From Mycolicibacterium nivoides (GTDB taxonomy: Bacteria; Actinomycetota; Actinomycetes; Mycobacteriales; Mycobacteriaceae): DNA of 64,000 bases. The notes below the pieces were generated by a model. It made no database searches and was not told the origin of the DNA. It worked only from the letters and a program-made list of their open reading frames with translations. Location: positions 4,769,208 through 4,833,207 of the forward strand of contig NZ_CP034072.1 in the NCBI RefSeq assembly GCF_003855255.1. Reading direction: 5' to 3'. Positions 34,633-45,180 of this stretch are shown here, in pieces (the stretch's first letter is position 1; every line of letters starts with the position of its first letter). Both the position numbers and the translations under genes were made by a program.

Positions 34633-34688
34633 CGAGTCTGCGGTGAGATCGCACTTTGTCGCCAAATGACGATCTCACCGCAGTCTCG
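34633..34688. repeat. Dispersed palindromic element, copy 2
   Basis: CGAGTCTGCGGTGAGATCG (34633-34651) pairs with 34670-34688 at 18 of 19 positions around an 18-base loop. It shares the TCTGCG..GAGATC theme with the elements at 20303 and 50084. Located between the aminotransferase stop and the next start at 34705, where it could terminate transcription. Confidence 0.65.
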
Positions 34689-34704
34689 GTACGAGAATGA
34701 CCGG

Positions 34705-35703
34705 ATGCCGCGCAAGCCCCCCATCGATCCGGTCCGTTGGACTCCACCTCCCATCGACCCGCTGCCCGACTTCGGTCCCGCCGAGCTGACCATCGTGCCG
34801 ATGCCCGGGGAAGGACCCGAGGACGTCGTCGCGGATGCAGCCGGACAGCTGTGGACCGGACTGGTGGACGGGCGAATCGTGCGCGTCTCCCCCGACGGCG
34901 CCGCTACAGTCGTCGCCGATACGGGTGGACGCCCGCTCGGCATGCACGTCGCGCGCGACGGAAGGGTCCTGATCTGCGACAGCCTCCGCGGGCTGCTGGC
35001 GCTGGACGCGACCACCGGCACGATAACGACGCTTGTCGAGTCAGTCGATGGCAGGAAGCTGAAGTTCTGTTCGAATGTCACCGAAACATCAGACGGCACA
35101 ATTTATTTCACCGAGTCGACAAGCCACTTTCAGTTCGAGCATTTCTCCGGAGCCATCATGGAGGCCCGCGGGCGGGGCGGCCTGTTCCGGCTGAGTGTCG
35201 ATGGATCCGTCACCACGCTGCTGGACGGCCTGTACTTCGCCAACGGCCTGACCGTCACCGCTGACGAATCAGCGTTGGTGTTCGCCGAGACCCAGGGCCG
35301 CCGGCTGTCGAAGTACTGGCTGGGCGGGCCGCAGGCCGGCACCGCCACTCCGCTGGCAGTACACCTGCCGGGTTACCCGGACAACATCTCCACCGGTGCC
35401 GACGGCCGGATCTGGGTCGCGATGGTCTCCCCGCCGAACGCCGCGGCCGAATGGCTCGCGCCCCGGGCGCCGGTGATCCGAAAACTCCTGTGGCATCTGC
35501 CTGACCGGCTCCAGCCCAAGATCCGGCCGCAGGTGTGGGTCCTGGCTTTCGACGCCGACTCCGGGGCCGTGGTCGCGGGTGTACAGATGACGCATCCGAA
35601 CTTCGGCACGGTCACCGGGGTGGTCGAATCCGCGGGCAAGCTCTGGATGTCGACGATCGCATTCCCGGCACTCGCCTACACCGAACTCGCCGCCCTGACT
35701 TAG
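34705..35703 (+). CDS. SMP-30/strictosidine synthase-like beta-propeller protein
   Basis: 332 residues. Repeated propeller blades: GPEDVVADAAGQLWTGLVDG, DGTIYFTESTSHF, YFANGLTVTADESALVFAET and GYPDNISTGADGRIWVAM. These are the calcium-binding and blade motifs of the SMP-30/gluconolactonase and strictosidine synthase superfamily. No signal peptide. Likely a lactonase or esterase; substrate unknown. The start lies 16 bases after the palindromic element. Confidence 0.83.
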   Translation: MPRKPPIDPVRWTPPPIDPLPDFGPAELTIVPMPGEGPEDVVADAAGQLWTGLVDGRIVRVSPDGAATVVADTGGRPLGMHVARDGRVLICDSLRGLLALDATTGTITTLVESVDGRKLKFCSNVTETSDGTIYFTESTSHFQFEHFSGAIMEARGRGGLFRLSVDGSVTTLLDGLYFANGLTVTADESALVFAETQGRRLSKYWLGGPQAGTATPLAVHLPGYPDNISTGADGRIWVAMVSPPNAAAEWLAPRAPVIRKLLWHLPDRLQPKIRPQVWVLAFDADSGAVVAGVQMTHPNFGTVTGVVESAGKLWMSTIAFPALAYTELAALT

Positions 35704-36197
35704 TGCGTCGCGGCGCAGCCACTCTTCAAAGCATGGCTGACACGTCGGGCGCCGTCTCCCAATGCGGTCATCTGCTCCCGATTCAGCGGTGCGAGGTAGA
35801 ACTGTCGCACCAGCATGGCGTACGTGCGCATCGCCGGGCGTAGGCACTCCTGACCGTGCCGGGTGATCCCCACGACGACGCCTCGCCCGTCTTCGCGGCT
35901 GCGAAACCTGCGGACCAGACCGCGTTCCTCCAGCCGACGGACCTGCCACGTCAGCCGGCTCGGCGCGAGAACCAGAGCATCGGCCAGAGCGCCCATTCGC
36001 ACACGTCGGCGCGCGTTCTCGTTAAGGAGATTGAGTAGCTGCACATCGGGAACCGCGAGACTGTGCCTGGCGACGAGAGCGGCGTTGATCTCCCGGTAGA
36101 GCAACTCGGCGGACTCACCAAAGTTCCCCCAGTGCCGCCACTCTTCATCAGTGGCATTCAGTACTCCTCGAGAGTTTGGCGATTCAACTGCCAGCAT
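35700..36197 (-). CDS. MarR-family transcriptional regulator
   Basis: 165 residues. Winged helix: VPDVQLLNLLNENARRRVR, ALADALVLAPSRLTWQVRRL, and the wing RGLVRRFRSREDGRGVVVGI. The C-terminal helix region (LVRQFYLAPLNREQMTALG) supports a dimer. Its 3' end overlaps the propeller gene by four bases, tail to tail. The start at 36197 has a weak ribosome site. Target unknown. Confidence 0.83.
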   Translation of the reverse strand: MLAVESPNSRGVLNATDEEWRHWGNFGESAELLYREINAALVARHSLAVPDVQLLNLLNENARRRVRMGALADALVLAPSRLTWQVRRLEERGLVRRFRSREDGRGVVVGITRHGQECLRPAMRTYAMLVRQFYLAPLNREQMTALGDGARRVSHALKSGCAATH

Positions 36198-36307
36198 CGA
36201 CTCGAACTGCTCCTTTGCCCGGGGCCGCCGCCCCGGCGACCGCTGGGAAGATCACAGCCCAGCCAGAAATATCGGTCTATGCAGAATGGGACAGCCCGGT
36301 TGCGTCT

Positions 36308-36313
36308 TACACT
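36308..36313 (+). promoter_or_regulatory. -10 element before the AraC-family gene
   Basis: TACACT (TAnnnT) ends eight bases before ATG 36322 with no Shine-Dalgarno sequence between, suggesting a leaderless or nearly leaderless message. Confidence 0.35.
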
Positions 36314-36321
36314 GCCGATCC

Positions 36322-37260
36322 ATGGACGTGCCGTTGGTCCGGACCCGGATCACCCAACTCGAGGACTTACGCAATGCGGTCAACGACGCCGGGCTGAGCG
36401 CGTTCCAGATGTCGCGTGAACCGCCGCGCGGCAGTCTGATTCATGCCGCCGACGGTGGAATCGCGTTCAGTTCCGGCCGCTTCGACAGCCGGGTACAGAT
36501 CCGTGGGCCGTTGTCTGCCGATGGCGTCTCCATCGCCGTCGGCCTGCGGATTCCACCCAGGAACCGGCTGCTGTTGCGGGAAATCGACTCGGGCATCGTC
36601 ACGATGTTTCGCCCCGGCGATGAGCACGAGGCCTTTCACGACGTCGACTCGCTCTACGCCGTCGTCACCCTGCGCGAGGAAACCCTTGAAAGCGAAGCCG
36701 AACGATATGGACTCAGCCTCTCCCCCAACGCTTTCCGGAGCACCGGTATCCACCCGCAACCCCTGGCGCGGACACATCTCGCCGCCATCTCGGCCCACCT
36801 GGCTCGCGTGCACCGTGACGGCGACCACGCGCAGCTCGGCTCGGCGGCACTGGCCGACATCGTCGCGGCATTCATCGGTCACTTCGCGCGGCAACCGGCG
36901 CCGCTGCCCGCTTTCTCGCTGCGGCAACGTCAGAGAATCGTCGAGGTGACCCGGGCATACATCGACCGGAACCTCGACAAACGTCTCGACATCGAAGGCC
37001 TCGCACGGCTCGCCGGGATCTCCCGTCGCACCCTCGCCCGGTCATTCCACGAAACCCTGGGTGAGTCGCCGCAGTCCTACATCGCACGGATGCGCCTGCA
37101 TCGCATCCGGTCCGATCTCCTCGCCGGCAGTGATCCGGAAGCCACGATCGCCGACGTATCCAACAGGTGGGGCATCAGCGAACTTGGTCGCATGTCCGCC
37201 CGATACCGCAGCCTGTTCGGCGAGCTGCCGTCACAAACCCGGATGCGCGGCTCGCGCTGA
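36322..37260 (+). CDS. AraC-family transcriptional regulator
   Basis: 312 residues. The C-terminal third has the two AraC helix-turn-helices: LDIEGLARLAGISRRTLARS followed by FHETLGESPQSYIARMRLHR, and ATIADVSNRWGISELGRMSA followed by RYRSLFGELPSQ. The N-terminal sensing domain is of the type that binds aromatic or fatty compounds in related mycobacterial regulators, but I do not recognise a ligand. ATG 36322 is preferred to 36151 because a -10 element lies just ahead. Confidence 0.86.
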   Translation: MDVPLVRTRITQLEDLRNAVNDAGLSAFQMSREPPRGSLIHAADGGIAFSSGRFDSRVQIRGPLSADGVSIAVGLRIPPRNRLLLREIDSGIVTMFRPGDEHEAFHDVDSLYAVVTLREETLESEAERYGLSLSPNAFRSTGIHPQPLARTHLAAISAHLARVHRDGDHAQLGSAALADIVAAFIGHFARQPAPLPAFSLRQRQRIVEVTRAYIDRNLDKRLDIEGLARLAGISRRTLARSFHETLGESPQSYIARMRLHRIRSDLLAGSDPEATIADVSNRWGISELGRMSARYRSLFGELPSQTRMRGSR

Positions 37261-37518
37261 CAAGGCGCCGATTCCCCACTGGAACGGGTTGCAGTTCTGG
37301 CCTATAGCAAGGCTCCCGTAGCACCATATTTGAATCTTGAAGGTCTGTTCGCGTTGCTGTAGCGGCGCTAGCAGGACAGTATCTCCAGTTCAGAAAGCAT
37401 ATGAGCACATAGACGTGCGTCGCGATTTGAATTGAACTTTCTCCGACATCGCAGCCTAGAGCCTCTCGTTCCGCTACTTTTCTGGTCGTTCAGCCACGTT
37501 CCAGGAAGGATCTCATCG

Positions 37519-38862
37519 ATGCAATTGGCGTTACGGCCATTCACGACGGCCGGTGTAGCACTCGTGGGGGCTGGCGTCATCGCCGTGTCACCGCTTGCGC
37601 CACCACCCGCGACAACGTCTACCCATATGTACACGGCGCCGGTCACACTCTCGGCGTCCGCTTCCTTCGTCGACCCGATCGCGTACTGGGGCGACGTACT
37701 CGAACTCACGGGCACCAAACTGTCGGCCATCTTCAACGAGGCCTCGGCAAGTCCATTTCCAGGTTTGAGTCAGGTCATCGAAAACCAGACGCGATACGCG
37801 AACACGATCGGCACCGCGCTAGCCACTACTGCTCAAAAACTGGAGGTGTATTTCACTTCTGATGCAGTAGGCGATTTCAATTGGGCCACCGCACAGGCCT
37901 GGGAGCTGCTAGCGCAAGGTGACGTAGCAGGAGCCACCTCCGCAATCAGCGGCAGCATTACTCGCCTCGGCGTCGCCGCGTACCCATTGCTCCCTATGCT
38001 GGCAATTCCCTATCAGATGGGCCAGAACGCGGCGAACATCCTGAAGGCGCTGTCACAGCAAGGTAGTGACTACGGCATCACAGCGAAAGTCGGCTTCGGC
38101 CTGCTTGGCGCGGCGCAGCAGGCGGCAGGTGCACTCGCGAACACCGTCCAAACTGTCATCGACGCCACCGAGACTGGCGATCCAATCTCGATCGCCAGCG
38201 CGATCGTCAATTCGCCCGCGCAATTCACTGATACTTGGCTGAACGGGCCGGTGATTGTCCTGCCAAACGGGAAGAAGGTGAGGGGAGCAGGATTTTTGAA
38301 CCTCAGCAGTTACCAGTACGGCCTCAACTGGAATCCTATTAGCGCGCTGATCTTTGTGCCGCGGGCGATCGCTGCGGCGATAACCCCACCGTCGACGGCT
38401 CCTGCCACAACCGCCCAGCTCGATAGCTCTTCTGCTACAAGCAAAGTGAAGGTGCCCGCAGAATCGTCAACCGCCGAAGATGCGTCGGCGGCGCATCTGG
38501 CCGTTGCGGCTGAGGCCTCATCAACACCAGCGTCCGATCCATCGCCGGCCACCGAGTCGGACACCAGTGCCGCGGCCAACGTCAGTTCTCAAGACGCGAC
38601 CGAGCTATCGGACGGCACCAAGGCTGGGCCCTCCGGGACCGGCGCCATCGCGTTGCGCCAGGGCCAGAAGCTGAAGGCCTCGCTGAAGAACGCGGCCGGT
38701 CAGGCCGAAAAGGGTCGCAACGGGGTGCGCAGCGACCTCGAGAAGACCATCAAGAAGGTCACCGACCGACTCTCGAAGGTCGGCAAGAATAAGCAAGCTG
38801 GCGTCACCAGCAGCAGTACCGACTCGTCCAAGAACAAAGACAAAACCGGCAGCGACGACTGA
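37519..38862 (+). CDS. Mycobacterial secreted or envelope protein of unknown function
   Basis: 447 residues behind AGGAAGGA. The N-terminus (MQLALRPFTTAGVALVGAGV and on) is a signal- or anchor-like hydrophobic stretch followed by a proline-rich segment, a pattern seen in many lineage-specific mycobacterial exported proteins. The middle is helical and alanine-rich; residues 295-390 are a low-complexity Ser/Ala/Thr linker, and the C-terminus is lysine-rich with heptad-like KTIKKVTDRLSKVGKNK. Base composition in the 5' half is visibly less GC-biased than its neighbours. No enzymatic motif seen. Confidence 0.7.
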   Translation: MQLALRPFTTAGVALVGAGVIAVSPLAPPPATTSTHMYTAPVTLSASASFVDPIAYWGDVLELTGTKLSAIFNEASASPFPGLSQVIENQTRYANTIGTALATTAQKLEVYFTSDAVGDFNWATAQAWELLAQGDVAGATSAISGSITRLGVAAYPLLPMLAIPYQMGQNAANILKALSQQGSDYGITAKVGFGLLGAAQQAAGALANTVQTVIDATETGDPISIASAIVNSPAQFTDTWLNGPVIVLPNGKKVRGAGFLNLSSYQYGLNWNPISALIFVPRAIAAAITPPSTAPATTAQLDSSSATSKVKVPAESSTAEDASAAHLAVAAEASSTPASDPSPATESDTSAAANVSSQDATELSDGTKAGPSGTGAIALRQGQKLKASLKNAAGQAEKGRNGVRSDLEKTIKKVTDRLSKVGKNKQAGVTSSSTDSSKNKDKTGSDD

Positions 38863-38924
38863 GACGCTCAAAGTACCGGTGACGGGACTTCCTCCGTGTC
38901 GGGGGACGCCGGGTAACCGGCAAG

Positions 38925-38958
38925 CATTCGGGCCCCATCCTCCGGTGGGGCCCGAATG
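38925..38958 (+). terminator. Strong hairpin terminator
   Basis: CATTCGGGCCCCA and TGGGGCCCGAATG form a perfect 13-base stem with an eight-base loop, followed by TCTTCTC. It lies 60 bases after the secreted protein gene and well ahead of the dacB promoter. Confidence 0.7.
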
Positions 38959-39106
38959 TCTTCTCAGGCCACGTTCTGGCGCACGCTCAATCGTCACCTC
39001 TGTCTCGCCAGGGCGAATCGGAGGATTCCCATTTGTCACACAAACCACACACGTCACAGCGTGGCAAACCGGAAATCGGGCGACAATCGCCTAACCTTCG
39101 GACACG

Positions 39107-40321
39107 ATGGCGACCTTGCGGAGGACTACCCGGCGCGCCGTGTCAGCGTTCGCGGCACTGGCGATGGTGACGGCACCCCTGATGACAGCCGGTGTGGCCA
39201 ATGCCGACCCGGCACCCGAGTGCCCCTACAAGGTGACAACCCCGCCGGCCGTCGACGCCTCCGAAGCACCCAAGCCCGGCGAGGTCGCACCCGGCCCGCT
39301 ACCTGTGCCCACCAAGACGATTGGTGGCGAGGCGCTTTCGGGTTGCGGCGTGATCACCGCGGCGAACACCCCGCCGCTGCCCAATGATGTCTCCGCCGAG
39401 GCCTGGCTGGTCGCCGACCTGGACACCGGTGACATCATCGCCGCCAAGGACCCGCACGGCCGCCACCGCCCGGCCAGCATCATCAAGGTGCTCGTGGCCA
39501 CCGCCGCACTCAACGAACTGAACCTCAACAAGTTGGTCGCGGGCACCCAGGACGACGCCAACTCCGAGGGCACCCGCGTCGGCGTCGGCCCCGGTGGCCG
39601 ATACACGATCAACGATCTGCTGCACGGACTGCTAATGCACTCCGGCAACGACGCCGCGCACGCACTCGCGGTCCAGCTGGGCGGGATGGACCCCGCACTG
39701 CAGAAGCTGAACATCTTGGCGGGCAAGCTCGGTGGCCGCGACACCCGCGCCGCCACCCCATCGGGCCTGGACGGCCCCGGCATGAGCACCTCGGCGTACG
39801 ACATCGGGCTGTTCTACCGATACGCCTGGCAGAACCCCGCATTCGCCGACATCGTGGCGACCCAGACCTACGACTTCCCCGGGCGCGACGGCAATCCGTC
39901 CTATCCGGTGGAGAACGACAACAAGCTGCTCTACAACTATCCGGGCGCGATGGGCGGCAAGACCGGATACACCGATGACGCGGGCCAGACCTTCGTCGGT
40001 GCCGCCAACCGTGACGGCCGGCGCCTGGTTGCCATCCTGATGAAGGGCACGCGAGTGCCGATCGCTCCGTGGGAGCAGGCGGCGCACCTGCTCGACTACG
40101 GGTTCGCGACCCCACCGGGAACCAAAGTCGGAACCCTCGTCGACCCCGATCCGTCATTGATCACGCCCAAGGCCGACGAGCCGACCGCGGCTCAGGCGGC
40201 CTCGGTGCTGCCGCCGGCCGATTCACTGCCGGTGCGGGTCGGTGTGGCCGTCGTCGGTGCCGTGATCGTGTTCCTGTTGATCATGGGTGCGCGGTCGCTG
40301 AATCGCCGGCCCGCTCGCTGA
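39107..40321 (+). CDS. dacB: D-alanyl-D-alanine carboxypeptidase
   Basis: 404 residues, ortholog of Rv3330 (dacB1). Signal peptide [20 protein letters not shown]; active-site Ser-x-x-Lys in [16 protein letters not shown] in [11 protein letters not shown] and KTG in [11 protein letters not shown]; a C-terminal membrane helix ([20 protein letters not shown]) anchors it outside the membrane. Trims the terminal D-alanine of peptidoglycan stem peptides. TAACCT at 39092-39097 lies nine bases before the start, giving a very short leader. Confidence 0.94.
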   Translation: MATLRRTTRRAVSAFAALAMVTAPLMTAGVANADPAPECPYKVTTPPAVDASEAPKPGEVAPGPLPVPTKTIGGEALSGCGVITAANTPPLPNDVSAEAWLVADLDTGDIIAAKDPHGRHRPASIIKVLVATAALNELNLNKLVAGTQDDANSEGTRVGVGPGGRYTINDLLHGLLMHSGNDAAHALAVQLGGMDPALQKLNILAGKLGGRDTRAATPSGLDGPGMSTSAYDIGLFYRYAWQNPAFADIVATQTYDFPGRDGNPSYPVENDNKLLYNYPGAMGGKTGYTDDAGQTFVGAANRDGRRLVAILMKGTRVPIAPWEQAAHLLDYGFATPPGTKVGTLVDPDPSLITPKADEPTAAQAASVLPPADSLPVRVGVAVVGAVIVFLLIMGARSLNRRPAR

Positions 40322-40348
40322 TCAGCACCTCCCGATAGGCCTCCAACC

Positions 40349-40366
40349 AGCCGGTATGCGCCGGCT
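40349..40366 (+). terminator. Hairpin after dacB
   Basis: AGCCGG-TATGCG-CCGGCT, a six-base perfect stem, lies 28 bases beyond the dacB stop and ahead of the tetR promoter. A weak but well-placed terminator candidate. Confidence 0.35.
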
Positions 40367-40390
40367 CAGGGCTCCCCCTTGCCGATGTCT

Positions 40391-40408
40391 GACCGATCGG
40401 TCTAATCT
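40391..40408 (+). promoter_or_regulatory. Autoregulated leaderless promoter of the tetR-glycosyltransferase-atpE operon
   Basis: GACCGATCGGTC (40391-40402) is a perfect 12-base palindrome. TAATCT (40403-40408) directly follows and ends six bases before ATG 40415, with no Shine-Dalgarno sequence. A repressor bound to the palindrome would cover the spacer and -10 region, so the operon is probably off until the TetR protein binds a ligand. Confidence 0.6.
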
Positions 40409-40414
40409 CAGACC

Positions 40415-41040
40415 ATGCGGTCAGAGCGGACGAAGACGTTTACCGAACAGGCTCGCCGTCGGCAGATTGTTGAGGGCGCCCTGGAGGTGATCGCCGAACA
40501 GGGCTATCCACAGGCGTCGCTGGCGCGCATCGCCGAACACATCGGCATCGCGAAAAGCGCTGTGTTGTATCACTTCACCAACAAGTCCGAAGTGGTCGAG
40601 GCGGTCTTCACAGAGATCTTCACCCTTGGCGCCGCGGTGATCGTCCCAGCGGTCGACGCCGAAACCACCGCAGCGGCAAAGCTGTCCGCCTACATCCGGG
40701 CCAACATCGCGTTCGTCGTAGCCAACCGGTCGGCGGCCGTGGCGATGCTCGAACTCATCTCCGGATACCGCGACGCGGACGGATTGCGGGTCGACCAGGC
40801 CGCGGCCAAGGCCGTCCAGGAGAATCCGCCGACCGGAGACCTGGCCGCTCTCGACCCGCAGAGCATCTTCGCCGCCGGGGTGGAAGCCGGTGAGTTCCGG
40901 GAACTCTCACCGCTGTTCATGAAGAACATCCTGCGCGGCGCGCTGGACAGCGCAGCCCAGGAGTACGCCCGCGACCCCGGCTACGACGTCGTCGCCCACG
41001 GCGAAGTGCTCGTCGACATCTTCGAGAAGGCCACCGCGCC

Positions 41041-41044
<4 letters not shown>
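40415..41044 (+). CDS. TetR-family transcriptional regulator
   Basis: 209 residues. Helix-turn-helix: ALEVIAEQGYPQASLARIAE, then HIGIAKSAVLYHFTNKSEVVE. The C-terminal part is an all-helical ligand domain without recognisable specificity. First gene of a four-gene operon; its stop overlaps the GTG start of the first glycosyltransferase. The palindrome in its promoter implies control of the two glycosyltransferases and the ATP synthase c-subunit paralog. Confidence 0.88.
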
Positions 41045-42550
<1,506 letters not shown>

Positions 42551-43801
42551 ATGGCGACCATCGCGATCATCGCCATCGGCAGCCACGGCGATGTGGCACC
42601 GCTGACCGGGGTCGGTGCGCGATTGCAGCGAGCCGGGCATCGCGTGATCGTGGTGGCGTATCAGGCATTCGCCGAACTCGTCACCGGAAGCGGGCTGGAG
42701 TTTCGCGGACTGGCCGACGAACTCGACGGCAACTCAGCCGCTCTGTCGGACGTGTCAGCACGCCAAGCCGCCAAGGCCATGGCGGCATTCCTCTCACCAC
42801 GCGGCATGCGAGTGCTGGGCGATCGCGTGCTGGCCGCCGTCCGTGACGAACCGGTGGACGCGCTGCTGCTGTCACCGTTCGCGGAGCTGGCCGGCCATCC
42901 GCTGGCCGACGCGCTCGCCGTTCCCGGCATCGGCGTTCGGTTGCAGCCTTTCTCGGCGACCGCCGACTATCCACCAGCCGTGCTGGGAGCCTGGTCCGCC
43001 GGGCGGTTCGGGAACAGGGCAGCCGCGCGGATCGGCGCGACCACGATCGACGGGCTGTATGGCAGGGCAGTCAACCACTTTCGTGCGCAACTCGGCCTCC
43101 CGACCGCCCCGGCCCGGGTGTTGCGACGCCGGCGCACTGATGCTGGTTGGCCGATTCTGTACGGGTACTCGCCCACGATCCTGCCCCGGCCGGCCGATTG
43201 GCGGCCAGGTATCGACGTCGTCGGGTACTGGTGGCCGGAGCGCGCGACCGGATGGCAACCGCCCACCGAGCTCGTGGACTTCCTCGACGCCGGCCCGCCA
43301 CCGATCGTCATCGGCTTCGGCAGCACGGTCAACAGCCGCGCCCAGGCCCAGCAGCTGTCCACGCTTGTCGCACAGGCGATTCGGCGCGCGGGCGCGCGAG
43401 CGGTGATCCAGTCCGGCTGGGCGGGGCTCGACTTCGGCGGGGACGACGCGATCGCGGTCGGCGAGGTGCCCCACGACTGGCTGTTCGCGCAGGCGGCGGC
43501 CGTTGTGCACCACTGCGGTGCGGGCACTGCCGCGGCCGGACTACGTGCCGGTGTGCCGGCGATCGCGGCACCAGGCCCCTACGGCGACCAACCGTTCTGG
43601 GCGCGAAGGCTGTTCGACCTCGGAGTCAGCCCCCAGCCGATCCCGCAACGTCGACTCAGCGCCGACAACCTCAGTGAAGCGATACGCGATGTGTTGTCAG
43701 ATAACAGCTTCGGAGACCCGGCGGCGAAGACGGCCGCAGCCATCGCTGCCGAGGACGGTGCGGGCGGGGTTCTCGCAGCCGTTGAGAAGCTGCTCGGCTG
43801 A
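42551..43801 (+). CDS. Glycosyltransferase family 1 (second paralog)
   Basis: 416 residues beginning on the base after the c-subunit stop. Same fold and motifs as the first enzyme: ATIAIIAIGSHGDVAPLTGV at the N-terminus, PPIVIGFGSTV and VVHHCGAGTAAAGLRAGVPA in the C-terminal donor site, and YGDQPFWARRLF. The two glycosyltransferases are ancient paralogs flanking the c subunit. A terminator hairpin at 43865 closes the operon. Confidence 0.85.
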   Translation: MATIAIIAIGSHGDVAPLTGVGARLQRAGHRVIVVAYQAFAELVTGSGLEFRGLADELDGNSAALSDVSARQAAKAMAAFLSPRGMRVLGDRVLAAVRDEPVDALLLSPFAELAGHPLADALAVPGIGVRLQPFSATADYPPAVLGAWSAGRFGNRAAARIGATTIDGLYGRAVNHFRAQLGLPTAPARVLRRRRTDAGWPILYGYSPTILPRPADWRPGIDVVGYWWPERATGWQPPTELVDFLDAGPPPIVIGFGSTVNSRAQAQQLSTLVAQAIRRAGARAVIQSGWAGLDFGGDDAIAVGEVPHDWLFAQAAAVVHHCGAGTAAAGLRAGVPAIAAPGPYGDQPFWARRLFDLGVSPQPIPQRRLSADNLSEAIRDVLSDNSFGDPAAKTAAAIAAEDGAGGVLAAVEKLLG

Positions 43802-43864
43802 GACTCAGCGAATTCGCGGGTTCGACTGACAAAGAATTGCCACTCAAGTTAAATACATCCCGGT

Positions 43865-43901
43865 CCTGCCAATCCGCCGCCGCTCTCGGCGGGTTGGCAG
43901 G
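43865..43901. terminator. Bidirectional hairpin terminator
   Basis: CCTGCCAATCCGCCG pairs with CGGCGGGTTGGCAGG over 15 positions (one G-U) with a seven-base loop. It lies between the second glycosyltransferase (ends 43801, plus) and the nitronate monooxygenase gene (ends 43903, minus), so it can serve both. Confidence 0.7.
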
Positions 43902-43902
43902 C

Positions 43903-44754
43903 TCACCCATGCCAGCGCCCGAGTAGCTGGTCGGCCCCGTCGGACAGCGATCGGACGATCTCGGCCGCCCCGGCCGGCGTGCGCACCAGCCCCACACCCT
44001 GCCCCGCATTGACCGGCGATCCGCGCAGCACGCGCTCGGGGATGGTCTCCGGCCAACGATATCCGGCCGCGACGTCGTATTCGGTGGTCAGCTCGGTCGC
44101 CTCCCCCTCGGCGGCCAGTAGGGCGTCGCGCGCCGGCCCGGGCGTCAGCGCCTCGGCGCATGCGGCGAAGGCTGTGCCGACCCAGGCGGCGCCCGCCCCG
44201 GCGGCCAGCACTGCAGCGACCGCCCGGGGCGAGGAGATTCCGCCGGCCGCGAGCACGGGAACATCGACGGCGTCGAGCACCTCGGCCAGCAGCGGCAGCG
44301 TGCCCATCGCCGGCTCACCGTGGCCGCCGCCTTCGGCTCCGCGTGCCACCAGCACATCGACGCCGGCATCGACCGCGCGTCGGGCCGCGTCGACCGTGGC
44401 CACCTGGGTCGTCACCGTCAGGCCCGCATCGTGTGCCCGGCGCACCCAATCCCAGTCCTGCCCGAAACTCACGCTGAGCAACGCGGGCCTGGCGGCCAGC
44501 GCGACGTCGAACAGATCCGGCCGATCCTGGGCGACCCAGTGCACCAGGCCAATTCCGAATCGCCGCGCATCGAGCTGCGCCAGTTCGGCGGTCAACTGCT
44601 CGGCTGTCGCCGAACTGCCCATCCCGACCATGCCCAGGCCGCCGGCGGCCGAGACCGCGGACGCCAGCCGGCCTCCGGCCGCGCCGCCCATCGGCGCGTT
44701 GACGATGGGGACATCGATGCCGATCGACCGCGACCAGGTGGTTGCCAAGCTCAC
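43903..44754 (-). CDS. Nitronate monooxygenase (2-nitropropane dioxygenase family)
   Basis: 283 residues, FMN-binding TIM barrel. APMGGAAGGRLASAVSAAGG opens the barrel, VARGAEGGGHGE carries the active-site region, and LAAGGISSPRAVAAVLAAGA binds phosphate. GTG 44754 is chosen over 44805: related proteins start with xLATTWSR and a TAACAT hexamer lies eight bases upstream, suggesting a leaderless message. Oxidises nitroalkane anions or acts as a related flavin oxidase. Divergent from the guanidinium exporter. Confidence 0.83.
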   Translation of the reverse strand: MSLATTWSRSIGIDVPIVNAPMGGAAGGRLASAVSAAGGLGMVGMGSSATAEQLTAELAQLDARRFGIGLVHWVAQDRPDLFDVALAARPALLSVSFGQDWDWVRRAHDAGLTVTTQVATVDAARRAVDAGVDVLVARGAEGGGHGEPAMGTLPLLAEVLDAVDVPVLAAGGISSPRAVAAVLAAGAGAAWVGTAFAACAEALTPGPARDALLAAEGEATELTTEYDVAAGYRWPETIPERVLRGSPVNAGQGVGLVRTPAGAAEIVRSLSDGADQLLGRWHG

Positions 44755-44777
44755 AGCCTGCAATGTTACGTCGTTGT

Positions 44778-44783
44778 TACAAT
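44778..44783 (+). promoter_or_regulatory. -10 element of the guanidine riboswitch transcript
   Basis: TACAAT, a good -10 hexamer, would start transcription near 44790, fifteen bases ahead of the riboswitch aptamer. Confidence 0.45.
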
Positions 44784-44804
44784 AGGGATCGCCAGCACAT
44801 GGCA

Positions 44805-44849
44805 CCGGACGAGGCGCACCCGTACCCGGCCAGCGAAAAGACGGGGTGT
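44805..44849 (+). ncRNA. Guanidine-III (ykkC-III) riboswitch
   Basis: CCGGACGAGG, CGTACCCGG and CCAG, then AAAAGACGG follow the guanidine-III consensus closely in order and spacing: a small pseudoknot aptamer. The 3' arm (ACGGGGTGT) runs directly into the exporter's ribosome site TTGGAGG at 44849-44855, so guanidinium binding would free or occlude translation initiation. The gene it precedes is a SugE-type guanidinium exporter, the normal target of this RNA. Confidence 0.85.
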
Positions 44850-44862
44850 TTGGAGGTGTGCC

Positions 44863-45180
44863 ATGGCCTGGTTGATTCTCGTCATCTCAGGTGTCCTCGA
44901 AGCCGTATGGGCGACCGCCCTGAGCAAGACCGAGGGCTTCACCCGCCTGGTTCCGTCAGTCGTGTTCTTCGTGGCCCTTGCGTTCTCGATGGTTGGACTG
45001 GCCATCGCGATGCGCAGCCTGCCCCCTGGCACCAGCTACGCGATATGGGTGGGCATCGGCGCGGTGCTCACCGTCGGCTACGCAATGATCACCGGCGCCG
45101 AATCCGCTTCGGTGATCAAGGTGGTACTCATGCTCGGCGTCGTCGGCTGCATCGTCGGCCTGAAGGCCGTCAGCCACTAA
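44863..45180 (+). CDS. gdx: Guanidinium exporter, SMR family (SugE/Gdx)
   Basis: 105 residues, four membrane helices. Glu13 in ISGVLEAVWA is the essential proton/substrate carboxylate. The pattern WATALSKTEGFTRL and GTSYAIWVGIGAVLTVGYAM is that of SugE rather than EmrE proteins; SugE members behind guanidine riboswitches export guanidinium in exchange for protons. Starts behind TTGGAGGTG. Its stop overlaps the opposite-strand YihY gene by four bases. Confidence 0.9.
   Translation: MAWLILVISGVLEAVWATALSKTEGFTRLVPSVVFFVALAFSMVGLAIAMRSLPPGTSYAIWVGIGAVLTVGYAMITGAESASVIKVVLMLGVVGCIVGLKAVSH

Noticed and set aside
39032..39058. Possible second ECF41 promoter before dacB (TGTCACA ... CGTC)
   Set aside because: The spacing between the two motifs is only about 11 bases rather than 16, and a housekeeping-type TAACCT lies closer to the start.
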